Shown piece by piece: positions 8,855 to 17,864 of a stretch of 64,000 nucleotides of DNA (positions are counted from its first letter, which is position 1; each line of letters opens with the position of its first letter). The translations under genes were made by a program, and so were the position numbers. The notes under the pieces are model-generated. The model ran no database searches, was not told the origin of the DNA, and worked only from the letters and a program-made list of their open reading frames with translations. This DNA is from Rhodospirillaceae bacterium (GTDB lineage: Bacteria; Pseudomonadota; Alphaproteobacteria; Rhodospirillales; Rhodospirillaceae), in assembly GCA_018666155.1 (NCBI GenBank), contig JABJAH010000034.1:1-64000 (forward strand), given 5' to 3'.

Positions 8855-9712
8855 ATGTCTGATCTCGGATTTCGTCATGTGCGCACGGAAGAGGTGGAGT
8901 GGGTCGATGACCCAGACATCCCCGGTTTTAAGCAAAAGATTCTGTCCCGTGATGAGGAAACGGGGGCCGTAACCCGCTTGTGGTTTGTGCCGCCAAATTG
9001 GGGTGAGGATGTGTTCGATGGCAAGCCGGATCGCCATTATCACAAGTCTGTCGTTGAGCGCGGCTTTCAGTTGTATGGCGATTTCCCCCATTGGGAATTC
9101 AACAGTGTCGAGGACTTTGATGGTGATCTCTACATCTTCAAGCGGGGTCTTTTCATGGACCGCCCACCCGGCAGCCTCCACGGTCTGAGGCCTGAACCTC
9201 GATCCCAGGCTGGAGCGGTCATTCTGTATTGGAATACAGGGCGGGGTGCCAGCATCAAGGAGGAAGCTTTTGCGGAGGAGACCGTTAATGTTGCCTTCGA
9301 CAAAGATGTAAAGGTTGAGATCAACGCCTTTCCAGCCTGCAACTTGACCCAGACGGAGACCGTGGACTGGCAAGTACATCCAGATGTGCCGGGTTGGAAG
9401 ATCAAACCGCTTGCCGAAGAGGGGTATGGAGCGGATACCGTAGACTTGGTGTTCATACCCTCAGATTGGCGTCCGGGTGATGGACTGCGCAGTGACGACG
9501 GTGCCACACAGCCTAAAGCAAAGCGCCGTTGGCTTTATGTTGTGACCGGTGATCTTGCAGTTTGTCTTGAGGGCGAGAACCTAAAGCTCAGACAAGATGA
9601 TTACCTCGGCTGGACATCGCCGGCTAATCTGTCTTTTGCGGATGGCTCGGTCAGTGATACGGGCTGCATTGCCATTTGTTCAGGAAATCGCTTGTCCGAT
9701 GCTATATCCTGA
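8855..9712 (+). CDS. Second bicupin protein
   Basis: A 285-aa protein with cupin-like repeats. The N-terminal half has 'DRHYHKSVVERGFQLYGDF' (His-x-His then Glu, about 60-80) and a distal 'PGSLHGL' His. The C-terminal half (about 165-275) has a barrel with 'RRWLYVVTGDLAVCLEG' but no HxH, so its metal site looks lost. It differs from the upstream protein in sequence but matches its length and layout. Its ATG follows the neighbouring stop by 11 bp. Its 3' end overlaps the convergent M24 peptidase by 11 bp. Function inferred only from the cupin fold and the operon. Confidence 0.75.
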   Translation: MSDLGFRHVRTEEVEWVDDPDIPGFKQKILSRDEETGAVTRLWFVPPNWGEDVFDGKPDRHYHKSVVERGFQLYGDFPHWEFNSVEDFDGDLYIFKRGLFMDRPPGSLHGLRPEPRSQAGAVILYWNTGRGASIKEEAFAEETVNVAFDKDVKVEINAFPACNLTQTETVDWQVHPDVPGWKIKPLAEEGYGADTVDLVFIPSDWRPGDGLRSDDGATQPKAKRRWLYVVTGDLAVCLEGENLKLRQDDYLGWTSPANLSFADGSVSDTGCIAICSGNRLSDAIS

Positions 9713-10907
9713 TTAGATCACGAGGCAGCGTGTAGAGCCGCTCAGCGCCATCCTTGGTAATAAGCATGCTTTCTTCAAAGAACATGCCGCCCCAACCAAC
9801 CTCGTGCAGTTCGAAATCCATATTGAGGACCATATTCTCTTCGATTTGAAAATCACCCAAGGTGCCACCGGCAATAAACGGAACTTCGATATGGTCGAGC
9901 CCAATACCGTGGATAAAAGCGAGTTCGAAGGTCGGGCATCCACTTTTTCGTACGATATCGATGGCTCGATTCCGTAGGTCGCCAGTCGAAAGCCCTGGCT
10001 TCATGGCGCCATAAACGTCCGTCACACCCGCTTTGTATCCGCGCCAATACTGTTCCATTTTCTCCGATGGATCACCCAAAACCACGGTGCGTTGGCAATC
10101 GCCCATATAGCGCCGCCAGCGCATCATGCTGTCGAAACACACCTGGTCACCTTCAGAGATCGGGTAGTCTTTAAAGACCCGTCCTGCCCCTGCGCTTTTG
10201 CGGCCAGCGCCGTTAAAGGCGGCGAGGACGCGCCCGCCTTGTTCAGCCACACCAACTTCATAGGCCGTGACAACGTCACCCCAGGTCCCGCCGGCTCGAA
10301 TGGCGGTGAACGCCTTTTCCATGGCGGCTTGGTTTTTCTTAGCCGCTGTTCGCAGAATCTCAATTTCGTCCGGTGTTTTGACCATCCTGATCTCAAACAG
10401 CAGGTTGGTCGCATCCCTTACATCAGCGTCCTTCACGGTGTCGCCCAACGCGTCGGCGAAGCGGGTGTCGTCAAAGCCTAGTTTGGCGCCGGTTAGGCCC
10501 ATGTCAGCCAGTGCTTTGGCAGCTGTTTCAAAGACGCCGACGTAGTTGTTTTTTTCTACATCATCGACCATCCGGCGCATGGCCTTTTCTTCTTCGGTAA
10601 ACTCGACATCGTCCGCAAAGGTGTGGACCTTCAAGACGCCGCCATAAATCCCGAAGTAATAGAGGCGAAGATCAGGCATCCAGGTTGGACGTTCATGCAA
10701 GACAACGGCCTCAATCTCCGTTGTGATGAGGCACGGCGCTATGTCCGGAGAGCGCGGTAAAATGGCACAGGCTAGCCACGGAACGTCGTAAATGAAGTCC
10801 GTATCATAGTCGCTCAGGTAGACCACGTTATTGGGGGTAACCGCGATGATGGCATCAAGCCCCTCGCGGTCCATGATAGCATTTGCGCGTTCCCGGTTCA
10901 GTAGCAT
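9702..10907 (-). CDS. M24-family metallopeptidase (Xaa-Pro aminopeptidase / creatinase-like)
   Basis: A 401-aa pita-bread-fold hydrolase: N-terminal creatinase-like domain (1-170) and C-terminal catalytic domain. All five expected metal ligands are visible: D259 (in 'CFDSM'), D270 ('MGDCQRT'), H333 ('FIHGIGLDH'), E366 ('MDFELHE') and E378 or E379 ('FFEESML'). It is therefore likely active on a Xaa-Pro, amide or small amidine substrate; creatinase- and ectoine-hydrolase-like members share this layout. It is the last gene of a leftward run: methyltransferase (12398-11319), carboxymuconolactone-decarboxylase-like protein, then this gene one base later. In this setting a small-molecule amidohydrolase role is as likely as a peptidase role. 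Confidence 0.88.
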   Translation of the reverse strand: MLLNRERANAIMDREGLDAIIAVTPNNVVYLSDYDTDFIYDVPWLACAILPRSPDIAPCLITTEIEAVVLHERPTWMPDLRLYYFGIYGGVLKVHTFADDVEFTEEEKAMRRMVDDVEKNNYVGVFETAAKALADMGLTGAKLGFDDTRFADALGDTVKDADVRDATNLLFEIRMVKTPDEIEILRTAAKKNQAAMEKAFTAIRAGGTWGDVVTAYEVGVAEQGGRVLAAFNGAGRKSAGAGRVFKDYPISEGDQVCFDSMMRWRRYMGDCQRTVVLGDPSEKMEQYWRGYKAGVTDVYGAMKPGLSTGDLRNRAIDIVRKSGCPTFELAFIHGIGLDHIEVPFIAGGTLGDFQIEENMVLNMDFELHEVGWGGMFFEESMLITKDGAERLYTLPRDLIRI

Positions 10908-10908
10908 G

Positions 10909-11298
10909 TTATTTTCCTGCGACCTTAGCGGCGTGCGCGTCGTAGACAGTTTTCATCGTGACGATGGCTTTTTCTGCGGTTGGGAAACCGGCTTCCAAGC
11001 CTGTCAGCATCAATATTTCTTCGACCTCTTCTTGCGGAATTTTGTGATGAGCGGCCATCTTGAAAAAGAACTCAGCTTCATCACGATGCAAGCCGGTGAA
11101 TAGTGATATGGCACATAAGATTTTGACCTTGAGATCAACCTTGTCCATTTCCCAGACCGGAACCATCACCTGGATCAGCTGCTTGTGGAATGCCGGCGGA
11201 CGGGTCGCGACGATCCATTGATAGATATCCTCGCCTTCCTCGTCGCCCCAAAGTTTATGCGTAATGGCGCGGAACCGCGCTTCAATATCGTCTGACAT
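10909..11298 (-). CDS. Carboxymuconolactone decarboxylase-like (AhpD-fold) small protein
   Basis: A 129-aa all-helical protein whose middle matches the CMD/AhpD family pattern: 'LKVKILCAISLFTGLHRDEAEFFFK' followed by 'HHKIPQEEVEEILML'. The usual AhpD CxxC redox pair is absent, so it is not a disulfide reductase and is closer to gamma-carboxymuconolactone decarboxylase or to uncharacterised CMD proteins. It lies between the methyltransferase (20 bp upstream) and the M24 peptidase (1 bp downstream) in one leftward operon. This fits an aromatic or lactone catabolic role, but the reaction is not established. Confidence 0.75.
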   Translation of the reverse strand: MSDDIEARFRAITHKLWGDEEGEDIYQWIVATRPPAFHKQLIQVMVPVWEMDKVDLKVKILCAISLFTGLHRDEAEFFFKMAAHHKIPQEEVEEILMLTGLEAGFPTAEKAIVTMKTVYDAHAAKVAGK

Positions 11299-11318
11299 GT
11301 CGTCTCCCGTTTATGTGT

Positions 11319-12398
11319 TTATGCTTTCTCACCAATGGTCATCCACCAGGGGTAAGACCCAAAAAAGTAGTTTACGTCTGTGCTCCAACCCGTCAGATGG
11401 TTTGGTAGTCCCTCTTCACGGACGCTGGAAAAACCGGCCGTCTCGAATATCTCTTTGCGATCCAAAGAGAAAAACAGCGGTATGAAGGGGTCCTCCATGC
11501 GCCGGCCAGTCGAGTCCAATAAAAATTCTGACAACGGGTGGTATTCATCGGTCAGCACCTTGAAGGGGGGAGATTCCATGATCGCGAATTTACCGCCTGG
11601 TTTGAGGATGCGCAGGGCTTCCTGCGCGATCTCATCCATGCCTTTGCGATTAACTTCGTGGTACAGCCAGATCGCCGTTACCAGATCGACGCTATTGTCT
11701 TCAAAGGGCGTATCTTCGGCGCGGCCCTGCACAAAGTGAACCTTTTTGCTGCGTTCCTCGGCAAACTTATGGCCGTACTTAATCATTGGTGCGGCGTAGT
11801 CGACGCCGTAGACCTCAGCGTCTGGATAAAGATCACAATACGGGATCGTGCTTTTGCCGATGCCACATCCTAAATCGACGATCTTTCGGTAATCTCCTTT
11901 CGGAATTCCGTTCGCAAGGTCCCAGCCCATTTCGTCATTGTTGTCTCGGTTGCAGAGGAAGGGACCGATCATCCAATGGTACATGAGGCCCGCAAAGGGG
12001 CTGCCGTGGTAGTTCCCCGGCTGGGTGTGAATCTCGACGTTCTTGTAGTAGCGCGGCGGTTGCACGTCAGCGTTGAGAGACAGGCTGCCCAGCGCACCAG
12101 GCTCGTTGCAGGTGTCGAGCCACTCAATGGTCTCTTCTTTTTGCTTATCGAGAATGCCCAGCACTGTTTCGAACATCATGGCGTGGTCGTTGTATTCAAA
12201 GAACGCACCAAATTTGTACGCCGTGGACTGGTTCATCAGTGCCTTTGTCTCGACCAAATTCGGATTGGGGCCGAGCTTGCTCTTGTTGGTCTCGTAGAAA
12301 TCAACCATGGCCGGGCCAATGCCCGTCGAATTGAAGCCCATGAGTCCCGATACGAAGTCGTATTTGGCTTGTTCAGTTCTTGTGACTTGTATGTCCAT
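11319..12398 (-). CDS. Class I SAM-dependent methyltransferase (copy 1 of a repeated module)
   Basis: A 359-aa protein with an N-terminal helical extension (1-165) and a C-terminal Rossmann methyltransferase domain: motif I 'VDLGCGIGKS' at 174-183, acidic end of beta 2 'YGVDYA', motif near 'DLVTAIWLYHEV', and post-I 'ALRILKPGGKFAI'. It is paralogous to the methyltransferase at 30807-31895: both have 'YYxxVExHxxPG' before motif I, the 'HE' after beta 4 and 'LRILKPGG'. It begins a leftward operon and is divergent from a small helical protein gene (12583) whose homologue follows the other methyltransferase. The extension suggests a specific substrate-binding lid. Substrate unknown. Confidence 0.87.
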   Translation of the reverse strand: MDIQVTRTEQAKYDFVSGLMGFNSTGIGPAMVDFYETNKSKLGPNPNLVETKALMNQSTAYKFGAFFEYNDHAMMFETVLGILDKQKEETIEWLDTCNEPGALGSLSLNADVQPPRYYKNVEIHTQPGNYHGSPFAGLMYHWMIGPFLCNRDNNDEMGWDLANGIPKGDYRKIVDLGCGIGKSTIPYCDLYPDAEVYGVDYAAPMIKYGHKFAEERSKKVHFVQGRAEDTPFEDNSVDLVTAIWLYHEVNRKGMDEIAQEALRILKPGGKFAIMESPPFKVLTDEYHPLSEFLLDSTGRRMEDPFIPLFFSLDRKEIFETAGFSSVREEGLPNHLTGWSTDVNYFFGSYPWWMTIGEKA

Positions 12399-12582
12399 GA
12401 CTAGTCCGTTCAGTCGTCATCACTACCGAATCATCAATTCTATCGGCAGTGTGTTCCTGCCGCAAACACCAAACAAATACTCCATTTGGCTGTGTTGTCC
12501 AGGTGAACAGAAGGCGTCATAGTAAAAGACACGTTGGGGCCTTGTGGGCCGAGCTGCGGCACATAGGGGAGAAAGCAGCGCT

Positions 12583-12849
12583 ATGGCGAAAGACTATTTC
12601 CTAGACGAAGAGCCATCCGTTGATCGCGTGATGAAGGTGGTTGTTGCCTTGGCGCGGGAAACCTATGTGCTGAAAGACCGCCTAGGCATTGTAGAGCGAA
12701 AGCTGGACGAGAAGGGTGTCCTAACCCGCGCGGATCTGGATGATTACAAGCCCACCGACGATGAAGAAAAAGAAATTCTCGAGACGCGTGATGCGTTCGT
12801 GGAGAGCGTCCTTTCCCCTATCGTTGCAAAGCGAATCGACGTTGAATAA
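12583..12849 (+). CDS. Small helical protein, partner-type (copy 1)
   Basis: An 88-aa acidic, helix-rich protein of unrecognised family. The ATG at 12583 has a good upstream GGGGAGAAAG; a GTG 13 codons earlier is possible but adds an unrelated tail. The core 'LKDRLGIVERKLDEKGVLT' then 'DDYKP' closely matches the 98-aa protein at 31923-32219 ('LRDRVTVLEKLLDDKGVVT', 'DDYAP'). Heptad-like leucine spacing suggests a short coiled coil. In both places it neighbours a paralogous methyltransferase and precedes an MFS gene, so I infer a small subunit or partner of the methyltransferase. Confidence 0.78.
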   Translation: MAKDYFLDEEPSVDRVMKVVVALARETYVLKDRLGIVERKLDEKGVLTRADLDDYKPTDDEEKEILETRDAFVESVLSPIVAKRIDVE

Positions 12850-12888
12850 GTCACACGCCGCGTCACGCGATCAATTCGGAGTCTTCCT

Positions 12889-14157
12889 ATGACCACCGCT
12901 GGTTCGTTCTGGTCCCAAGTTAAGGGGTATCCAATAATCGTATTCGTGACATGCCTGTTGGGCTGGACCCTGACAAGTATGGATCAGTCTCTTTTCGGCT
13001 ACGCGATCCCTGGAATCCAAGCGGAATTTGGCGCTAGCATCACTGACGTCGGTTGGGTGTTGTCGCTCTCCTTTGTTTTCGCAGGCTTTGCATCCGCTAT
13101 CATCGGAACATTGAGCGATCGGCATGGCCGCCGGACGATGTTTCTGTTTTGCTTAGCGGCTTCGGCCTTGCTGGTTGGTCTGCATGCCTTTGTTATTGGA
13201 TTGGTTAGCCTCACCATTCTCCGCATGTTCGCGTTTGGCATCAGCAACGGTTTGTCTCCAATTACCACCTCGTTCATTGCTGAAACGGCACCATCGCGTT
13301 ACCGCGGCCTTATGGTTGCCCTTGTCCAATGCGGGTATCCAATTGGCTGGTTCGTTGCATCGCTGTTTGTTGTGCCGCTGATCGCGAGTTTTGGATGGCG
13401 GTTTATCTTTATGCCCGCACTTCTTGTCATTCCAATCGCATTTTTGCTCGTTCGGTATCTTCCGGAGAGCAGGCGGTTCAACGAGGAGCGTGCAAAAAGG
13501 GAAGCATCGACTGCAATTGAAAAAGAGCCCTTCTTCCAGCGTTTGTCGGAACTGTTCGCGCCAGACCTGCGAAAACGCACGATAATGATCTTTATCGCCT
13601 TCTTCTTCTTTGGTGGAGCATATGCCGGGACGGCCTTCTTCTTTCCAGCCTATTTCCATCAATTCCGTGGCTACTCAGTAGAGACAGCGACGGCCATCGT
13701 CGGGATTTCTTATGGCGTCGGTGTCCTTGGGTACATTGCCGTAGCGTTCGTGGGCGAATTTGTTTTGACCCGTCGCAACACCTGCGTGCTTTGGGCGCTG
13801 CTTGGCTCGGCGGCGACGCTGGGCTTGCTATGGCTACCAGAGACTCAGCTCGAAGACATGATTTGGTTTGGCATTATGGCAGCATTTTTTTATGGTACCG
13901 CTGCAGCGCTCTCCACGTTAATGGTTGAGATGTTTCCCACGCGGGTGCGAGCGACAGCGGCAGGTTTCGCTGCCTCCTTCGCGATGAATATGGGGCATGC
14001 AACGTTTCCGATTCTCGTCACCATGGCAATTGAATCGATCGGCTGGCAGTGGGCGTTTACCTTGGCCGTTGTTCCGCCGATGGTGATTGCGGCATTGGCA
14101 ATTTTATCCCTCGACAACGTTCGGTCAGGGCTGGAGCTAGAGGAGATTGCGCAATAG
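12889..14157 (+). CDS. MFS transporter (aromatic acid/sugar porter-like, 12 TM)
   Basis: A 422-aa inner-membrane major-facilitator protein with about 12 hydrophobic segments and the loop 2-3 signature 'GTLSDRHGRR' (residues about 67-76). 'MDQSLFGYAIPGI' in the first helix resembles the Asp-bearing motif of aromatic-acid:H+ symporters. 'PSRYRGLMVALVQ' after TM4 and 'FPTRVRATAAGFAASF' late in the protein are typical of sugar/organic-acid porters. It lies 39 bp after the small helical protein and before a hydrolase-fold protein and a dehydrogenase, so uptake of the pathway substrate is the likely job. Confidence 0.88.
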   Translation: MTTAGSFWSQVKGYPIIVFVTCLLGWTLTSMDQSLFGYAIPGIQAEFGASITDVGWVLSLSFVFAGFASAIIGTLSDRHGRRTMFLFCLAASALLVGLHAFVIGLVSLTILRMFAFGISNGLSPITTSFIAETAPSRYRGLMVALVQCGYPIGWFVASLFVVPLIASFGWRFIFMPALLVIPIAFLLVRYLPESRRFNEERAKREASTAIEKEPFFQRLSELFAPDLRKRTIMIFIAFFFFGGAYAGTAFFFPAYFHQFRGYSVETATAIVGISYGVGVLGYIAVAFVGEFVLTRRNTCVLWALLGSAATLGLLWLPETQLEDMIWFGIMAAFFYGTAAALSTLMVEMFPTRVRATAAGFAASFAMNMGHATFPILVTMAIESIGWQWAFTLAVVPPMVIAALAILSLDNVRSGLELEEIAQ

Positions 14158-14194
14158 CTGTGCGATCACATGATTTCGAAGAAGGAGAATTATA

Positions 14195-15025
14195 ATGGCA
14201 GAAACAATCCGTAATGGTGTCCGGCTTTGGTACGACGTCCAAGGGAGCGGAGAGCCACTGCTCCTGATTGGTGGTTTTGCACTGCTCCACAATCAGTTCG
14301 AGTTCTGTGATCCCATTCTTCATGAGGCCGGCATTCAAACGATTCATTGGAACTACCGGGGAAGCGGAAAATCCGACTGGACCATGACAGAGCCGTTCAC
14401 CCTTGAAGGATGGGTCGAAGACCTAAAGGCCGTTCTTGATGCGGCCGGGATTGAGAAAACGAACATTTGGTGCACCTCCACAAGCACTCCTATCGGTATG
14501 CGTTTCGCAGCCAAGTATCCAGAGCGGGTGAAATCACTCATCACCTATCCGTATTATAAGGTCGATGATTACTGGAGAGACGTCTTCCACGCTGCCTACT
14601 GGGTTGCCCACGTATTTGGAATCACTCAATTGTCACGTGTCTTTGCGGGTGTTGTCCTCACGGCAAAGACGCTCTATTCCCCCGACCATTTCAAATATGA
14701 AAAGTGGGCCGCACCTCACTATGAGACCAACGTCAATATGACCACCATGAAGGAGCTGATGGAGACGCTTTCCTCCACGGACCTGACGGGTGACATTCCG
14801 CGCATTCAATGCCCGGTGATGCTGTTGATGGGGAACGAAAGCGCCCTCAACGATGAAGAGTCTATGGAGTCAGCCAGCTTCGACCGATTGATCGGTGACT
14901 TCTTGGCACTCAAGCCAGATGCGAAGGTTCAGGCCGTCAAAGGGGCGGGCAGTACATATTGTATGATCACTAATCCCGAAGAAACTTGCGCCCTGGTCAT
15001 AGACTATCTCAAGTCCCACGCTTAA
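14195..15025 (+). CDS. Alpha/beta-hydrolase-fold protein with altered catalytic triad
   Basis: A 276-aa protein with the alpha/beta hydrolase fold: 'LLLIGGFALLHNQFE' oxyanion region, 'NYRGSGKS', elbow region about 91-97 and a C-terminal 'CPVMLLMGNES'. The nucleophile elbow reads CTSTS (93-97), keeping Ser95 but losing both glycines of GxSxG. The place where the catalytic His normally stands (GAGH) reads GAGS, Ser253. Hydrolysis by the usual triad is therefore doubtful; it may be a cofactor-free lyase, a binding protein or inactive. It lies 38 bp after the MFS gene and 30 bp before the dehydrogenase. Confidence 0.82.
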   Translation: MAETIRNGVRLWYDVQGSGEPLLLIGGFALLHNQFEFCDPILHEAGIQTIHWNYRGSGKSDWTMTEPFTLEGWVEDLKAVLDAAGIEKTNIWCTSTSTPIGMRFAAKYPERVKSLITYPYYKVDDYWRDVFHAAYWVAHVFGITQLSRVFAGVVLTAKTLYSPDHFKYEKWAAPHYETNVNMTTMKELMETLSSTDLTGDIPRIQCPVMLLMGNESALNDEESMESASFDRLIGDFLALKPDAKVQAVKGAGSTYCMITNPEETCALVIDYLKSHA

Positions 15026-15054
15026 TCACTCGCTGGCATAGAAGGGCCGTGTAG

Positions 15055-16095
15055 ATGAGAGTTTACGAAATAGGCGATTACACGAAAGGGCTCAGCTTGC
15101 ATGCGGTTGAGCGGCCCGAGCCGGTTCCCGGTCATGGTGAGGCGGTGATGCGTGTGCGGGCCACCGGCATCAACGCGCGCGATCTCTCGATTATGGAGGG
15201 GGCGCTCGGCAAGAACGTCATGCCGTATACGCGTGTGCCGTTGAGCGATAACGCTGGAGATATCATCGCCGTGGGTCCTGGCGTCGAAAACGTCAAGGTC
15301 GGCGACCGGGTGACCATGACCCACTATTGGGAATGGCTTGATGGTGACTGGCATGCCGACATGGCCAAGAAGGACTACGCCTCCACGATTGACGGTTTTT
15401 TAGCTGAGCAGGTGGTGGTGCCCGCTGCCGCGCTGATCAAGCTGCCGGACAGCATCAGTTATGAAGACGCCAGTACTATTCAGAGCCCAGGACTAACAGC
15501 TTGGAATGCCGTGGTGGAAGCCGGGGCGGCTAAGGCCAGTGATACGGTGCTGACTTTGGGCACGGGCGGTGTATCTGTGTTTGGTATGCAGTGGGCCAAG
15601 ATGCTTGGCGCCAGGGTCATCATCACCTCGTCGAGTGACGAAAAACTTGCGCGTATGAGAGAACTTGGCGCTGATATGACGATTAACTACCGCACCAATC
15701 CGGACTGGCCGTCTGAAGTGCTCAACCTAACCGGTGGAGAGGGGGCGGACATCATTCTCAACAATGTTGGCCTCGGAGAGTTGGAGAACTGTTTACTCTC
15801 CGCCGCATCCAATGGCCGCATCATGCACATTGGCGCTAACCCTGTTGTCCATAACCAAGGCCCGCAGGCGCCGTTGGCCATGACGAAGATTCCCAACATC
15901 ATCATCAAGAATCTGACCATCCGTGGCATCATCGTCGGCAGCCGCCGTATGTTCGTGGACTGTCTGACGGCAATGGAAGTCAACAACATCAAGCCGATTA
16001 TTGATCGGGTGTTTGATTGGGACGATATTTACGAGTGTATTGAATACATGCAGAGCGGTGAGAAGCTCGGCAAAATAGTTATTCGCGTACAATAG
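15055..16095 (+). CDS. Zinc-less medium-chain dehydrogenase/reductase (quinone reductase-like)
   Basis: A 346-aa MDR-superfamily NAD(P)-dependent oxidoreductase. The GroES-like domain (1-130) has 'GINARDLSIMEG' where zinc alcohol dehydrogenases carry a Cys ligand, and the catalytic GHE motif is absent, so it is zinc-independent and reductase-like. The Rossmann part has 'LTLGTGGVSVFGMQ' (about 168) and 'LGADMTINYRT' (about 200). Fourth gene of the rightward run starting with the small helical protein at 12583. Probably reduces or oxidises a pathway intermediate. Confidence 0.87.
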   Translation: MRVYEIGDYTKGLSLHAVERPEPVPGHGEAVMRVRATGINARDLSIMEGALGKNVMPYTRVPLSDNAGDIIAVGPGVENVKVGDRVTMTHYWEWLDGDWHADMAKKDYASTIDGFLAEQVVVPAAALIKLPDSISYEDASTIQSPGLTAWNAVVEAGAAKASDTVLTLGTGGVSVFGMQWAKMLGARVIITSSSDEKLARMRELGADMTINYRTNPDWPSEVLNLTGGEGADIILNNVGLGELENCLLSAASNGRIMHIGANPVVHNQGPQAPLAMTKIPNIIIKNLTIRGIIVGSRRMFVDCLTAMEVNNIKPIIDRVFDWDDIYECIEYMQSGEKLGKIVIRVQ

Positions 16096-16098
16096 ACT

Positions 16099-16539
16099 CT
16101 AATCCAGAGCCTCCCGCTGCTGAGAATCCGAGATGCGCGGATGGGCAACCCAGCCGCTTACAAAGATCAATAGTGAGATACCCTCTGTGCGTAATTCGGA
16201 CAGATTCTTATCCGTAATGCCGTCGACGTCCAGGCCGTAGAGCCTCAGTGCGACTATGATCGTCATAACGCCGACTAAGATCGTTAGGCACGTCATAAAA
16301 AGTTTTGGCCGAGCGAGTCCGATGGTTGAGGCTAAGAACAGGCTAGAGAACATTGCCCCTAAACCCGTGCGCAAGAATGTTATGGAATGAGCTTCCCCTG
16401 ATAAACTGACGCCAAACATGTCGATCCCGGCCAATGGATTGAATGCGTACAGCCCAGCCAGAAAGCCGAATATAAGAACAGCGAAGGTCATGACCGCGCG
16501 GGCATACCAAAGGCGAACATTATCTGATTGAGAAGGCAT
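16099..16539 (-). CDS. Small integral membrane protein (four TM, DUF4345-like)
   Basis: A 146-aa protein with four hydrophobic segments (about 14-32, 60-78, 80-97 and 122-137), no signal peptide and short polar ends. The overall layout resembles the DUF4345 family of small membrane proteins, but that is a loose match. It converges on the MDR gene with 3 bp between stops. Function unknown. A similar four-helix small membrane protein lies at 38608-38985. Confidence 0.6.
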   Translation of the reverse strand: MPSQSDNVRLWYARAVMTFAVLIFGFLAGLYAFNPLAGIDMFGVSLSGEAHSITFLRTGLGAMFSSLFLASTIGLARPKLFMTCLTILVGVMTIIVALRLYGLDVDGITDKNLSELRTEGISLLIFVSGWVAHPRISDSQQREALD

Positions 16540-16748
16540 TAGTCTCTATTCCTCAGCTTTCTCTTGAAACGGATATACATTTGATCCGGAAATTCTATGT
16601 GCTGCAACAGCGGCCATTCAGCCAATGCCAGCCTATCTTGAGAACATCAACAGACCTGTAATGTTTAGATCAACCGTTTCCACTTGCATCGGTCAATCGT
16701 ATACCGCTAAACCCGTTCTATGAGTTCCAAGCCCGACCGAGTAAGGCC

Positions 16749-17861
16749 ATGTCGAACGCGTACTTAACCTGTCCATATAATGATCTTCCGGATCGCGCCT
16801 TTTTCAAGAAATTGGGTGACCGTAATGGGGATATTGGCGTTGAACCGGACCCAAATCTTTCGATTGGGCCCGACGACAAGATCATCTCGGCTGGAAGTTG
16901 TTTTGCCGCACGGATCGCGACGTTCATTCGTTCATCTGGATTGACGTATCTCTTTTCCGACGACCGTATTAGTTCTGACGGCGACGACGTGCGCGAAGAG
17001 TCGCCCGCGATCTTCTCGCTACGATATGGCAACATTTATACGACCCGACATCTCGTTCAACTGTTGAGGCGGGTGACGGGGAAACAGATTATCAATCCGC
17101 CCGTCGCGCGGGACGAGAATGGACGATATCGCAACCTATTCCGTCCCAGCGTTCTCAGCTACAAGTCAGAGGATGTCCTGCGTGCCGATGATGACGCCCA
17201 TCTCGTCAATATAAAAACGATGCTGGAGAGGGCCACGGTCTTTACGTTTACCTTAGGTCTGACAGAGCAGTGGATTGACAATGAGACGGAAATCACATTT
17301 CCCTCAGCACCAGGGTGCGGGTTTGGTGAATTCGATCCATCTCAGCATACGTTCCATAACTCAACGCAGTCAGAGGTTCGCCAGGAACTCAGAGAGAGCA
17401 TTGATCTGCTTCGCGAGGTCAACCCGGACCTCTCGATTATTTTAACGCTGTCGCCAGTTCCGCTAGTCGCTACTTTTACATCGGCCTCAGCAGTTGAGGC
17501 GACTTTCTACTCAAAATCTCTATTGCGCCAAGCAATCGCGGATGTTCTTTCTGAAATGCCAGAGTCCGCCTCGCCGCTTGCGTATTTTCCATCTTACGAA
17601 ATTGTTATGAACCCCCATTTCATAAGCGAGAATTTCGCACCCGATATGCGTTCAATCAGTGAAGTGGGTGTTGAGCGGGTTATGAAGCAGTTTAGAAGAC
17701 GATTTGTGCGAGGTGCAGTCGAAGAGCCCGCAATTTCTATTGGCCTTGTTGCTCAGCCTTCGGTGGCCGTTGCAGACAATAAATTAAGCGCTGGCGTTGA
17801 TCCTGTATGCGAAGAAGAAAATATATGGAACGCCTATCTCGCAAAGCAAGAGGTCGATTGA
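16749..17861 (+). CDS. GSCFA-family protein
   Basis: A 370-aa protein with the diagnostic 'GSCFA' motif at residues 49-53 and a later 'TFTLGLTEQW' segment, both typical of the GSCFA family, thought to be SGNH-hydrolase-like and often found in polysaccharide loci. A 209-bp upstream gap separates it from the leftward membrane gene, so it has room for its own promoter. The next gene, an SGNH/oxygenase fusion, begins 3 bp after its stop, so the two are surely one operon. The pair looks richer in A/T codons than its neighbours, suggesting separate acquisition. Confidence 0.85.
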   Translation: MSNAYLTCPYNDLPDRAFFKKLGDRNGDIGVEPDPNLSIGPDDKIISAGSCFAARIATFIRSSGLTYLFSDDRISSDGDDVREESPAIFSLRYGNIYTTRHLVQLLRRVTGKQIINPPVARDENGRYRNLFRPSVLSYKSEDVLRADDDAHLVNIKTMLERATVFTFTLGLTEQWIDNETEITFPSAPGCGFGEFDPSQHTFHNSTQSEVRQELRESIDLLREVNPDLSIILTLSPVPLVATFTSASAVEATFYSKSLLRQAIADVLSEMPESASPLAYFPSYEIVMNPHFISENFAPDMRSISEVGVERVMKQFRRRFVRGAVEEPAISIGLVAQPSVAVADNKLSAGVDPVCEEENIWNAYLAKQEVD

Positions 17862-17864
17862 TCC

